In this document: positions 11,311 to 22,726 of the stretch, in pieces | Layout of the letters: each line of letters starts with the position of its first letter | How positions within the stretch are numbered: the stretch's first letter is position 1 | NCBI GenBank assembly: GCA_037127255.1 | Contig: JBANSL010000002.1 | Coordinates: 9,096,001 to 9,160,000 of the forward strand | DNA from: Persicaria tinctoria | Lineage: Eukaryota; Streptophyta; Magnoliopsida; Caryophyllales; Polygonaceae | Length of the DNA: 64,000 bases | Reading direction: 5' to 3' | Position numbers and translations under genes: made by a program | The notes under the pieces: generated by a model | Told to the model about the DNA's origin: nothing | What the model saw: only the letters and a program-made list of their open reading frames with translations | The model's database searches: none

Positions 11311-12301
11311 CAGTGACGGATATGTGGGGGGCTCAGGGTGGCTGAAGCCCCCCAGATCGTTAAAAGAGTGTGTATTTTTTTATACACTGGATAGTTTTAT
11401 AATATATAAAATTGAGGAGGCATATAAAACAAGATGACAGCTCGGCTCATTGGTAGTGGATACGAGATTACTGTGAACGGGTGTCCGTGTAGTCAGGTTC
11501 GATTCCCCATCCTTGCCTTTTTTTATCTTCTTCTTTTTTAACATTAGATTTTTTTAAAAAACATCGCTTTTTACACAGGTTCGATTCCCCATCACTCGCT
11601 TTCTACCCAGATAGTCGAGTCGCCCCCGAGCCGGCCACCGCAAGCTCCAACTCTAACCGAGCCACTGACCTCCACCCAGTCGGCGGCAGTCGGCGAACCC
11701 CCGCCCAGGTCGCTCCACTCACGTCGCCCGCATTGTCCGCACAGCAGAGCCGCCTTCGGCCAAAACTTATTCGATCTAGACTTTCAAAGGTTAGTTTTGG
11801 CCCTCCCTCTTCTCTTAATTTGATTGTTTTAAGTTCAATCGATTGAGATAAGAATCATTTAGATTAGAATTGGTAGATTTGAGAATTAATTTGGGGAAAT
11901 TTCGATTAGGGTTTGCGAATTTGATAATATATTTTGAGAAATTGTGATTAGAATTTGTGATTTTGAGAAATAAATTTGTGGTTTGTGATTTGAAATTGTT
12001 TATTGTGATTGTGGTTTGGACTTTGGAATTGTGATTTTGGCTTAGTATGTAAATACATGTAGGATTCAGCTTTGAAATTGCAAGATTGTTTGACATTCAT
12101 CAAACTCATTTCGGACATAACAAGAAACAACCCGCTCAGACACAACAAGAAGCGGCAAAAGATTGAACTTCTTGATACTTTGTGTGGTAAACTCTGGAAA
12201 TCTGGTAAGTAAAAAATGGACCTTTTTTCATGTTCGTTATCATGAACTCGTCTGAGCCTAATTTTCAGCCCCCTTCGACTAAAATCCTGGATCCGCCACT
12301 A
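11311..12301. mobile_element. hAT-like element, about 1 kb, non-autonomous
   Basis: The left end is CAGTGACGGATA and the right end reads GGATCCGCCACTA, an inverted match of the plant hAT-type terminus CAGTGGCGGATC. The flanks are near-identical 8-bp repeats (CACACAAG at 11303-11310, GACACAAG at 12302-12309; one mismatch). A tRNA-like module lies near the left end. No transposase frame is present, and the short minus-strand frames at 11815-12148 are low-complexity. Confidence 0.65.
11433..11512 (+). repeat. tRNA-like module inside the hAT-like element
   Basis: AGCTCGGCTCATTGGTAG resembles a tRNA D-arm/A-box. CAGGTTCGATTCCCC about 45 bases later is a good B-box/T-arm. The acceptor halves do not pair well, so this is not called as a tRNA gene. 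Confidence 0.5.
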
Positions 12302-12837
12302 GACACAAGCGCACATGCGCTAACCAAGCAGAACACGCAAGCCGAGTGAGGTTCCATCCTAAAACCAATTGACTTTAGAAAAAGTAGCCCACCCACTTAA
12401 GTACAACCGTACAAGGTTTGGATTCACTATATTTTCCACGCAAGTGGGATACTAATTAATATACTATCTCATCGGTGTTAATTTGTGTGTTTAGTATTTG
12501 TATGTTGACGGTTATTCCGTCGGTCTATCGAGTTTAAGGCTTGTCTGAACTCGAATTTTTACCTAATTAAAAATTATTATTGATTTTTTTTATATATAAA
12601 AAAGAATAAGAGATATGATATATAGGGTTTGGAGCGTTGTGAAAAAAAATGTGTTGCTCCGTATTATATTTGGTGGTTTTAATGTGATTAATTAATTTTA
12701 AATAAACAAAATTTATCCTCAAGATGTCTTTCAGTTTTCATACGTCTAATGTTTGTCCATAGGACCATCAAAATGGCCATAATTTAATGTTGTCCAAAAA
12801 AATTGCCCAAAGAGGCAAAATGAAATTTATTGCTAGT
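12302..12837. other. Intergenic DNA with a retroelement 3'-tail remnant
   Basis: No gene is seen. The stretch 12478-12575 (with GTCGGTCTATCGAGTTTAAG, then a CTGAACTCGAATTTTT block) is a diverged relative of the 3' end of the poly(A) insertion at 44308-45763. The last five bases, CTAGT (12833-12837), are the target duplication of the next Copia element. Confidence 0.5.
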
Positions 12838-13080
12838 TGTAGAGTGTGCATATAGAATAAGGTGAGGGTGCACACAGTGGATTGTAAGTTAGAATAAAGA
12901 GAGGTTGTTGGAGATAGTTTGGGGTATTATAAATAAAGGGAAATCGGTCACATTGTAAGGGCTAATTCTGTTTTGAGCTTATGTACAACAAACATGGGAG
13001 CTGTAACCATTTTCCCACCTCCACGAATAAGAAACTCCTTCTTCCTCTCCAATACATATCTCGAATGCAGAAGCTTTTCA
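12838..13080 (+). repeat. 5' LTR of second Copia element
   Basis: A 243-bp copy with TG...CA ends. It contains a TATA-like motif (TATTATAAATAAAG, around 12928-12941) and matches 17752-17994 at about 96%. Confidence 0.95.
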
Positions 13081-13092
13081 TGGTATCAGAGC
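13081..13092 (+). other. Primer-binding site (initiator tRNA-Met type)
   Basis: TGGTATCAGAGC directly abuts the end of the 5' LTR. This is the usual plant Copia minus-strand primer site, complementary to the 3' end of initiator tRNA-Met. Confidence 0.93.
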
Positions 13093-13202
13093 TTGTGTGA
13101 AAGCTAATCTGCAATTCGAGTTTGTTTCTTCCTCGAGATTCTGTATTCTCTCGTTTTTTTTCCTGAGATTTGCGTTTCTTGATTTCCGATCTCCAATCGA
13201 AA

Positions 13203-16200
13203 ATGGAAGATGAAGGCAGTTCCCGATCTGTTCGTCGCGCGGAAGCTGGTGAGGTCACCAGTCGCGTCGTCAATGATCCATTGACTCTGTCCAATTCGGA
13301 TCACCCTGGAGCTCAACTGGTTTCGAACCAGTTCAACGGATCAAATTACCTTAGCTGGCGTCGTGGCGTAAGGATGGTGCTCGGAGCTAAATACAAGCTC
13401 GGCTTCATCGACGACATCGTTCCGCTTCCAGATCTCGGCACGGCCGAGTACCAGCAGTGTATCAGATGTGATTATATGGTCCGCTGCTGGATCCTGAACT
13501 CCATGATTGGAAGCATCTTCGAAGGCTTCATGTATTCCAATTCCACGCGCCAACTGTGGTTCGAGATCACTGAGCGATTCGGTCAGACTGGCGGACCTCT
13601 GGTTTTCCAATTGAGAAGGGAACTGAGTGCACAACTGCAAGAGAATCATTCGGTTGTTGAATACTATGGCAAGCGAAAGCGGGTCTAGGATGAGATTGAC
13701 AATCTGGAAGGAATTCTAGAGTGTTCATGTGGAGCTGTTGAGAAGCATTGCTCATGCAATCTCCTGAAGAGGATGCTTTAGTTACAAAACAAGAACAGGC
13801 TTATGGAATTCCTGCTTGGCCTGAACGATGGTTTCGAAGTTGTTCGGAATCAAGTCCTGTCCATGGAGCCCCTTCCATCAGTCAACAGGGCCTATTATCT
13901 TGCACATCAAGTGGAACGACAGAAGATTGTGACAGGTCTTGTTACTCAAGGAGAAACCAACGCTCTTCATGCCGGAAGGAGCTTCAGAGGACAACCTGAT
14001 GGTAAGACGATGGATAAGAGTGGAGCAGATCCTTCTAAGAAAGGACGCACTGACAAAGGCGATCGGAAATGTACCAATTGCAACATGAAAGGCCATACGG
14101 TGGATCAGTGTTTCAAGATTATCGGTTATCCCGATTGGTATATGGAGATCAAAGCTAAGGAAGGAGGAAAGGAGAACAAGAAATCTGCTAATACAGCTAA
14201 CTCTGAGATTGTTATGGATACTCATTTGGGAGATCATTTTCCTATGGATTCTTCTGCTAATTTTGTTGTGCATGATCCTCAACTTAATCTTGCGTTTGTG
14301 AACTCTGTATGCCAGGAACTCATTCGCATCATGAAAGGAAAGGGTAAGATTATGGAACTGGACACCAGTCACTTCTCAGGTATCGCCACTGTCTTTTGCC
14401 TCAGTGCTTCCTTGGCTCAATGTCATACTGCTTTTGATTGGGTTATAGACACATGAGCTTCCGATCAAATGACTTGCCATCTTGATTGGCTTAAGAATGT
14501 CAGGAAGCTCGATAGATCTATCTTCATTTGTTTGCCTGATAAAACTGTGAAGTCATTGTGTCTTAGGTGATATGAAATTGACTGATGATATTCTTTTACA
14601 AAATGTTTTGTTTTTGCCTGAGTTCAAAAAGAACATGTTGTCAGTTGGACAAATTTGTGATGAGATGGATTTGAATGCAGTTTTCACTAAGACCATGTGC
14701 TATTTTCAGGACCCTAGAAGTGGTCAAGTTTCATTTGCTGGAAAGAGGGTTGCTGGCCTCTATAAGACTGCGATTGCTGGTGGAAGGTTTAGTTTGTCAA
14801 ATTCTATTTCAGTTGTAAATAAAATCCCAAATAACATCAGTTGTAACCAATTGGTGGCCACTTCTAGTCATGAATTGTTTCATGATAGATTGGGACATGT
14901 TTCAATTTCTAAGATGCATCATATACCCGGTTGTAAAGGGCTTGTAGTTTCGGATTCAGTTTGTGATATTTGTCCTCAGGCTAAACACCACAGGGATGTA
15001 TTCGGTAAAAGTGTCTCTACTGCTAATGAGTTGTTTGCATTGATCCACACTAATCTTTGGGGTCCTTACAAGGTTCCTTGTAGAGATAGGGCTCGGTATT
15101 TTCTTACAATTCTAGATGATAAGAGTCGAGCAACTTGGACTCACTTGTTACAGAACAAGCAATATGTTCATCGAGTGATTATGGACTTCTTATGTTTGGT
15201 TGAAAATCAGTTCAAGTGCAAGGTTAAGGTAATTCGCACGGATAATGGGACTGATTTTGTCAATAAGGAGTGTATGAGTTTGTTTGCTTCTAAGGGTATT
15301 GTCCATCATCGATCTGTCCCATACACTCCTCAATAAAATGGCCGTGTAGAGCGCAAGCATCACCATTTACTTGAAACTGCCAGAGCCATCCGATTTCATG
15401 CTCATTTACCTATTCAGTTTTGGGGGGACTACATATTAGGAGCAACTCATATCATTAATCGCTTGCCTACTATTATTCTAGGTTGGAAAACCCCTTATGA
15501 GCTGTTATATAGTAAGGTTCCATGCTATTCAGACCTTCGTGTGATTGGTTGCCTCTGTCATGTCCTTGTTCAAAGAGGTTCTTCAGATAAATTTGCACCC
15601 AAGAGTACAAAATGCTTATTTCTTGGTTTCCCTTTATGGCAGAAAGCCTACAGGGTTTATGATTTGCTCACAAAGAGAGTGTTTATGAGTAGAGAAGTTC
15701 TATTCTCTGAGAACATATTTCCTTTTGCCAGTACAGATTCTGCACCCAATGTTGCTCCATCTTTGTCACTTCCACTGGTGAATCCTGCTTGATATCCTTT
15801 TCAGTCATCAAATCTTGCTTCACCTGGTGTGCCTACCACTGATATTGCCTCTCTTGCCTTACCCTCTCACATCTCTGATTCTATTATCTCTTCACCTCTT
15901 ATGAATCCTGATTTAGTACCATCTCAGACAGTTCCAATTGATCATGTGGTATCTCCTGCATCTGATTCCACTAACCATTCGATGGACAACCCTGAGGTGC
16001 CGGCTGAGGAACCTAATGTTCCTCTTCGACGCTCTAGCAGACCAAGCAAATGTCCTAATCATCTTCAAGATTTTATTTGTCCCACAATACACTCTCACAG
16101 TGAGTCATCACAGACTTTCATGGCTTCATCTCTGGTTGATTCGTCTCTATATTCACAAGATTGCATTGCTTCTTTAAATTATGTTTTATCTGTGAGTGAG

Positions 16201-17739
16201 CCTGCTACATACTCCCAGGCAGTTAAAGATCAGAACTGGATAGATGCTATGGACAGAGAGATTCTAGCTCTTGAACAGAATTGCACCTGGGAACTCATGC
16301 CTCTTCCTTCAGGGAAGAGAGCAATTGGTAGTAAATGGGTATTCAAAGTTAAATTTCGTCCTGATGGGTTTGTAGAGCGGTATAAGGCACACCTTGTGGC
16401 CAAAGGGTATACTCGGATCAAGGGTAAGGATTATAAGGACACTTTTTCCCCGGTTGCAAAACTCACCACAATTAGGTTGTTCTTAGCTGTTGCTGCTACA
16501 AAGGCTTGGCCAGTCTACAAGTTAGACGTCAACAACGCCTTCCTCCATGGCTTCCTTGATGAGGAAGTGTTCATGGTACCTCTTGCTGGATATTCTAAGG
16601 CTAAACAAGGTGAAGTATGCCTACTAAAACAGTCTCTCTATGGCCTCAAACATGCCTCCCGCCAATGGAATTTAGAGCTATCTAAGTTCCTGCATACACT
16701 GGGATTTTGTCAATCGAAGTATGACCATTCTATGTTCGTCATGTCACTTCCTAATGGTGGGTTGATTGCTGCTCTTGTCTATGTTGATGATTTAATCATC
16801 ACTGACACTGATTTGGCTATTATTGATCATGTCAAAGCTTCCCTTCACTCGGCTTTCATGATTAAGGATCTGGGTCTAATTAGATACTTCTTGGGGTTGG
16901 AGGTTTCAAGGAGCTCAACAAGGATGTTGCTCAATCAAAGAAAATATGTCATTGATACCCTTCATGACACTAAGATGTCTGATTGTAAGCCTGCAGTGTT
17001 TCCTCTTCCGAGAGGTTTGAAGCTGTCTACAGATGATGGGGAGCTCCTATCAGACCCTGAGTCATACCGTCGCCTGATTGGAAAATTTCTCTATTTGAAC
17101 ATGACTCGCCCGAACATCTCGTTTGTTGTTCAACATTTGAGTCGATTTTTGACATCTTCCAGGGCTCCTCATATCCAAGCAGCTCTTCATGTGGTCATAT
17201 ACCTCAAGGGAACTACAGATTTTGGTTTATTTTACCCTGTAGCTTGTGATTTCAAACTTTCTGCATACTGTGATGCGGATTGGGGGACATGTGTTTTCTC
17301 AGGAAGATCAGTCATAGGCTATTGTGTTTTTCTGGGCATGTCTCTCATCTCTTGGAAGACCAAGAAACATAAGACGGTTTCAAAGTCTTCGGCCGAAGCC
17401 GAATATAGGAGCATGTCCTACACAACAAGTGAAATGGTCTGGTTGCACAGCTTGCTGGACAACTTACATTTCTCAATTCCTCTTCCAATTCCTCTTTACT
17501 GCGACAATAAGGCTGCAATTCACATCACAACCAATCCAGTTTTCCACGAACGCACTAAACACCTCAAGCTAGATTGTCACTATGTTTGAGACCGATTTCT
17601 AGAGGGTTTTCTGACTCCCACATTCATTCAGTCTAGCTTGCAGCTTGCAGACGTCCTCACTAAACCATTAGGGGAGCAGCAACACAAGTTCTTGTCTTCC
17701 AAGTTAGACCTTGTGCTCACTCACCCAAGTCCTACTTGA
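13203..17739 (+). pseudogene. Decayed Ty1/copia gag-pol
   Basis: The frame starts at ATG 13203 with a gag domain (residues such as FNGSNYLSWRRGV). It continues through a CCHC knuckle (CTNCNMKGHTVDQC, near 14072-14113), protease, integrase, RT with YVDD (near 16780-16791) and RNase H, to a final stop at 17737-17739. It is broken by stops at 13686, about 13779, 14454 (in the protease active-site region), 15334 (in the conserved integrase C-terminal motif), about 15790 and 17587, plus one frameshift between 14456 and 14572. Several of the stops fit C-to-T or G-to-A changes. No functional product is expected. Confidence 0.93.
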
Positions 17740-17751
17740 GGGGGGCCGGGA

Positions 17752-17994
17752 TGTAGAGTGTGCATATAGAATAAGGTGAGGGTGCACACAGTGGATTGTA
17801 AGTTAGAATAAAGAGAGGTTGTTGGAGATAGTTTGGGGCATTATAAATAAAGGGGAACCGACCACATTGTAGGGGCTAATTCTGTTTTGAGCTTCTGTAC
17901 AACCAACTTGGGAGCTGTAACCATTTTCCCACCTCCATGAATAAGAAACTCCTTCTTCCTCTCCAATACATATCTCGAATGCAGAAGCTTTTCA
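17752..17994 (+). repeat. 3' LTR of second Copia element
   Basis: A 243-bp match to the 5' LTR, preceded by the purine tract and followed by the CTAGT target duplication. Confidence 0.95.
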
Positions 17995-18374
17995 CTAGTA
18001 AATGGTGTTAAGAGATTATGGTAATCGAGTGGGTGACAAAGTCAAATTGGTTATGCGTTTGTCGGGAAGGAGATTTCAATATTGGGTCTTTTTTTTAGTA
18101 AAAAAAAAAGATTGATTTGTAGAAATAAAACTAGAAACCTAATTTTATCAATATATAATCCGCAATTTATACTATAGTTTAAAGTTGCAAATATTTACAC
18201 TGACAAAAAAAAAAAAAACGTTGCGAGAATTATGCTGACAATTTCTATAAATACTTTCTTATTAGGAGGTAAGATCTTGTCCGTTAATTTTTATTTTAAC
18301 GGTCGAGATTTTATCAAATCTATCCATAGAGTTTTTTTTAAAACTCTTTTGGAACACAATCCGACGTATCCTAT
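17995..18374. other. Intergenic DNA, no gene seen
   Basis: AT-rich flank between the Copia element and the poly(T) start of the LINE fragment. It holds homopolymer A runs and no supported ORF. Confidence 0.5.
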
Positions 18375-18930
18375 ATTTTTTTTTGACGCAAGATAAGAAT
18401 TAGGTCGGGTCGGCCGCAACAAAGGCCCTTCCTAGCGCATCCTTCCGGACGAGAACAAGCAGTTATGGATCATCCTCCCAGCTGACGTCGGCAGGGGATG
18501 CATGGGCACTACGAGCAAGGTAGTCAGCCACCGTATTAGATTCCCTGAAAACATGACGAATAGCAATATAAGTAAAGGACGAGATATCAGATAGAATATC
18601 AGCTTGTAGCATCTCTATTACCCAAGGACATTTTCAATCCCCAAGTAAAGCTTTTATGACCAGTAAGTTGTCTCCTTCGATCAGAAGTTTCGAAAGTTGT
18701 AGCTCCTTTGCTCGTAGCAAGCCCATCTTGAGACCAAGATTCTCGGCATAGATCACCGATATATGTACGAGTGCAAACCGACCTGCCAACAGAGACCACC
18801 AAACCAACAGAGTCACGGATGACAAAACCATAGGAAGATGCGCCACTCGGGAGGACCGAGCCATCAAAATTGAGCTTATAGCAATTTTGTGGGGGTTTAT
18901 CCCACTTTCCAGATCGATCCTGGATTCGAT
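18375..18930 (-). pseudogene. LINE-type RNase H fragment, frameshifted
   Basis: On the minus strand two overlapping frames (18867-18634 and 18802-18599) together resemble the RNase H domain of plant non-LTR retrotransposons. Visible pieces are a DGS-type start, an AENLGLKMGLLRAKEL helix, an EGDNLLVIKAL strand and a HVFRESNTVADYLA C-terminal motif near 18490-18530. Conserved parts switch frame, so it is broken. A T-run at 18375-18384 would be the poly(A) tail. No clear target duplication was found. It is related to the fragment at 42454-42941. Confidence 0.75.
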
Positions 18931-20347
18931 CTTTGTGCGAAGAACCCTTTGTAGTTTGTACCTTTATGTTGTATATTGCTGTGAATCCGTGGGTTAGAGT
19001 TCAGTGGGTTAGTCGGGTCGTCGTCTAAAATTTTTGACTGTTCTCAGCAGTGTACCGTTGTACTATGGAATAGCAATATCTCGTTGATAGATACCTTGCT
19101 GGTGTACTAAAAAACGAGTTGATATGTAGTTAGGGCAATGATTTTTTATTTTTTTTAAATTGTCACCGGCTGGTTGAACATCAACTAAATCAAAAACATT
19201 AACAACACATAAAAAAATGGCTCAAGTACTTTACTATCTCTTCCAACAACAGTCCACGATATATGAGATATATACTCCGACCTTATCATTGATTGTGTCG
19301 GTTATACTTATCAAAATAGATGTCAATTTTTTTTTCCAAAAAGTTTAATATATGAAACATGAATCTTTATTACTGTAGTCTGTAGTTATATAAATTTTCA
19401 ATTTTTAGCTAAAAATTTATCTTTTCATGAAAAAAACTACTCTTCCCATCCTATATTTCTATTTAATTCACAATTCAAACAACAACAACAACAAATAAAA
19501 AATACATAAAATAATTATTTTAATATATATTCCCTATTTATCCATATTTATCACATTACAACTCACTAATTATTATAAGAGCATTTTCATACAGGTTAAA
19601 ATACATAACATAATATATATTTTTTAAATAAAATTTACACTCTAAACTATAATATAATCCATTTTGTTAAATGATTTTTCTATTCTTATGGTCTAAGGAC
19701 ATATGATAAAAGTCTAAATTTAAAATTATATTTAAAATTTTAATTATTTTAGCTTTTCTTTTAATCAGATTTTTAAGATTAATGTTTTTTTTATTGGGGA
19801 ATCTTTTTTTAATTTAGTTTGTTATTCTATACTCTAAGGATATAGAATAAAAAGACGTTTTCGAACATAGATCGAGTATTTTAATAGATTACATATAAAA
19901 TGGTAAAACAATGTGAGGTGATACGGAATAACTCAATAGAGGAGTAGGCCGGGTCGGCGATGATCTTCAACAACGAGGTATTGGTTTAGAAATTAAAGAT
20001 TTATTTAAAATGAAACATGTATTCCACAAACAACGATTTGTTTAAACAACAAATTCGTTTATTTCTTTAAGGTGACGATGGGTACTTAGGGCCCACTATT
20101 AGCCCTATTTAAAAATAAAAATTAAATTAAAAATAAAATAAAAAAGCAAAAACAAAAAGAAATTGAGAATTTGTGAGGAGGGACATACGGAGGGGATATA
20201 AATGGGGACACACGATTTGGACCCGTTACTTAGCCACTTTTAGTTGAGAATGTGAGGATGATGCGCGTATTTAGGTAAATTATGTACATTCTAAATTTTT
20301 GTGCGTAATATTTTGGAATCCAAGATCATTCTTATTTAATTTTTTGG
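18931..20347. other. Intergenic DNA, no gene seen
   Basis: AT-rich sequence with no supported gene. Near 20165-20220 a GAGGAGGGACATACGGAGG block resembles the segments around 9200 and 10750, suggesting one dispersed repeat family. Confidence 0.45.
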
Positions 20348-20824
20348 TGTAGAATGATAGAATTGATGTAAGGTTCTTCTTGAGGGTTTTCATTCATTAG
20401 ACAATGATATATATATGTTACAAGGTATTGGGCCTTTGGGCCCACTATACAATATAAGACCTATGTAATCTATCAAACCCCCGCAGTCGAAAGTGGAGGG
20501 TCCCGTACAGTGAGACTGGACCGAAAATCAAGGAACAACTGACGAGAGGAAGGGGATGAGGCTTGTGAGGGAGACCGGCGAGTGCGAGATCTGGACCGAG
20601 AGGAGGAGGCCGAGAGGGAGGTCGGTCGGTGGCGGGGAGGGGTGGGGCGGGAGGATCAAATTAGGGTTTCGTGAGGAAGAAAAGGCTCTGATACCACGTA
20701 GAATGATAGAATTGATGTAAAGTTCTTCTTGAGGATTTCTATTCATTAGACAATGATATATATAGGTTACAAGGTATTGGGCATTTGGACCCACTATAAA
20801 ATATAACACATATGTAATATATCA
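20348..20824 (-). mobile_element. TRIM (miniature LTR element), 477 bp
   Basis: Two 128-bp direct repeats (20348-20475 and 20697-20824) have, in minus orientation, TGATAGA...TCTACA-type ends. The primer-binding site TGGTATCAGAGCC reads on the minus strand at 20696-20684, just inside the upstream LTR. A purine-rich tract lies beside the other. TTTTGG (20342-20347 and 20825-20830) is a 6-bp target duplication. The internal region is only about 220 bp and codes for nothing recognisable. Confidence 0.88.
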
Positions 20825-20923
20825 TTTTGGATGAAAATGTACGCACTTAAATGTATTATTTAATTAGTGAGAGTAGAAGAAAATTAAGAAAACCAAAAAA
20901 TATTTAATGAAAATGAGGATAAA

Positions 20924-20980
20924 GAGGTTTGACTCAAGACTCTTGCTAATAAATACACCGCTTTACCAACTAAGCTAGAC
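20924..20980 (-). repeat. tRNA-like module
   Basis: Read on the minus strand, CTAGCTTAGTTGGTAAAG resembles an A-box/D-arm and TTGAGTCAAACC a B-box. It lies about 150 bp from a hAT-type GGCGGATC end, as does the module at 11433-11512. Confidence 0.45.
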
Positions 20981-21071
20981 TTTATTTGAAATTATTTATT
21001 TATTTTACACACTTTTATCTATAAAATTAGTAAAAATTACCAAAAAACTCGAAAATACTTTTTTAATTTTA

Positions 21072-21307
21072 CGTTTTTCTTTCAGACGAAGGGGCCTTCA
21101 GCCACCCCAAGCCCTCACAGATCCGCCACGGTTAGCAAACTATGTGCTCCCACAACGCCTACATTACATGCATGATGCATATATATGAGCGTTTTTCTTT
21201 CAGACGAAGGGGCCTTCAGCCACCCCAAGCCCTCACAGATCCGCCACGGTTAGCAAACTATGTGCTCCCACAACGCCAACATTACATGCATGATGCATAT
21301 ATATGAG
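21072..21307. repeat. 118-bp tandem duplication carrying a hAT-type terminus
   Basis: Two direct copies (21072-21189 and 21190-21307) are almost identical, with one clear difference (CCTACAT versus CCAACAT). Each contains AGCCACCCC...GATCCGCCACGG, the right-end signature of the local GGCGGATC hAT-like family. The duplication is very recent. Confidence 0.85.
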
Positions 21308-21605
21308 GGAATTAAGGGCGGTGGTTCCGCAATCAAGGGACGTGACCAGAGACCACCTGACCTCGCTCCCTCCATTGATGAAGCAGTACGTTGAGGCCTA
21401 TCTCCTCCGATTATGTGGCCGCTGTTGTGTCGCAAAACAACCCAAAGCTCCATCAGCCAATCCCTTATTTACCATCAATTCCTCCACGGACCGAGCACTA
21501 GCCTGCAAAGCACTCGAGCCGGGTAAGCCAAGCGGCAAGCCGCAAGACAGGCTAACCCATGTCAAGGTAAACCAAGGCATGAGTACCCACTATATAAACC
21601 ACAAA

Positions 21606-21686
21606 TTGCTCATAGTGGGATTTGAACCCTTGACCTCATGGTAGTGAGCACAAGGAAGCACCTTAGTCTTACCACTAGGGCCTAAT
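21606..21686 (-). repeat. tRNA-derived SINE-like sequence
   Basis: On the minus strand TAGGCCCTAGTGGTAAGACT resembles a D-arm and GGGTTCAAATCCCACTATG a T-arm. Upstream on the same strand the sequence continues as ordinary repeat. It is not a complete tRNA. Confidence 0.5.
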
Positions 21687-21689
21687 TTG

Positions 21690-22348
21690 CGCGGAAATCA
21701 AGCAAACGGAATTGAAATAGTTACTCCCTCCCGGATGTTGACTGTCATTATTGGTTTGGTGGTTGGTTGCGGAGCTATAGCTTTTCCATTTCTTGGAACT
21801 TTAAACTTCTATACTCCACCCTAGCTTGTATTTATCCACTACGGAGTAGTAACTAAAACTAAATGTAAATAACAAACCTTAATGTTAAATCTCGGTAGTC
21901 ATTTGACATTTTAACGTGGGGTCACGCACTTCCGAGTACACCATGAGCTAATCAAGCCGACCACACAAGCCGAGTGAGGTTCCATTCTAAAATCAATTGG
22001 TGTTAGGTAGAGTAGCCCATCAACTTATATACAAGACTTGAATTCATCATTTTATCAATGTGGGATGTCATTATATCTTCCCACACTTAATTAGTTCATT
22101 TAGCATGCTCGATCAAATTAGTGTTTGATGTTTTTTGGTTCTACGATTCATTATTAGGCAGGTTAATTTCTTCAACGTTCATATTCCAATTATATATATA
22201 CCCTACTCCTGGCTCCTTATGGCCTTATAGTTATCCATCACTTAGTCAGGATTCAACTACATTGTGTTGAATATTAGAGTAGATCGAACACTATATATAC
22301 TTGAATAGTTATAAACCCTAGCTACTATGTTAAATATATCAATAAGAC
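21690..22348. other. Intergenic DNA, no gene seen
   Basis: No coding sequence is supported. The sequence around 21930-22030 resembles 12310-12420 (shared ACCAAGCAGA/GCCGAGTGAGGTTCCAT-type wording), so it is dispersed repeat DNA. Confidence 0.45.
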
Positions 22349-22597
22349 CAGGGGCGGATCCTTTAAAGAACCGGGGCTGGCAGTCGCCCCCTCAATAAAA
22401 AATGAAATTTAATATACATATTCCTCTCGTCGATAGCTTCGATTTGATATATTATAAGCTCAAATCCGATAACTGTGTAAAAAGTTATAAACGTTTCAAA
22501 ACTGAAGCGATATAAATTATTTTTCACATCATTTACCAAATTAGAGGATCAATTTTTCGCCCCCTCAATTAACCACTTTGATCAGGATCTGCCACTA
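22349..22597. mobile_element. hAT-like MITE, 249 bp
   Basis: The left end is CAGGGGCGGATCC and the right end GGATCTGCCACTA. AATAAGAC forms a perfect 8-bp target duplication (22341-22348 and 22598-22605), the hAT hallmark. Subterminal GCCCCCTCAAT occurs at both ends. Confidence 0.85.
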
Positions 22598-22641
22598 AAT
22601 AAGACAGTACATTAATTTTGAATCTAAATAAATCAGTTAAG

Positions 22642-22644
<3 letters not shown>

Positions 22645-22722
<78 letters not shown>
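22645..22722. repeat. (TA)n microsatellite
   Basis: About 78 bp of alternating AT immediately left of the fold-back element E1. Confidence 0.97.

Positions 22723-22726
<4 letters not shown>

Larger units (their letters stand above)
12838..17994 (+). mobile_element. Complete but defective Ty1/copia element (5157 bp)
   Basis: Two 243-bp LTRs (12838-13080 and 17752-17994) begin TGTAGAG and end TTTTCA. A 5-bp target duplication, CTAGT, flanks the element at 12833-12837 and 17995-17999. A tRNA-Met-type primer-binding site follows the 5' LTR, and a purine tract (TTGAGGGGGGCCGGGA) precedes the 3' LTR. By eye the LTRs differ at about 10 of 243 positions (about 4%), so the insertion is old enough for its coding region to have decayed. 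Confidence 0.97.

Noticed and set aside
20528..20809. Minus-strand 93-codon frame
   Set aside because: It runs from one LTR of the TRIM into its non-coding interior.
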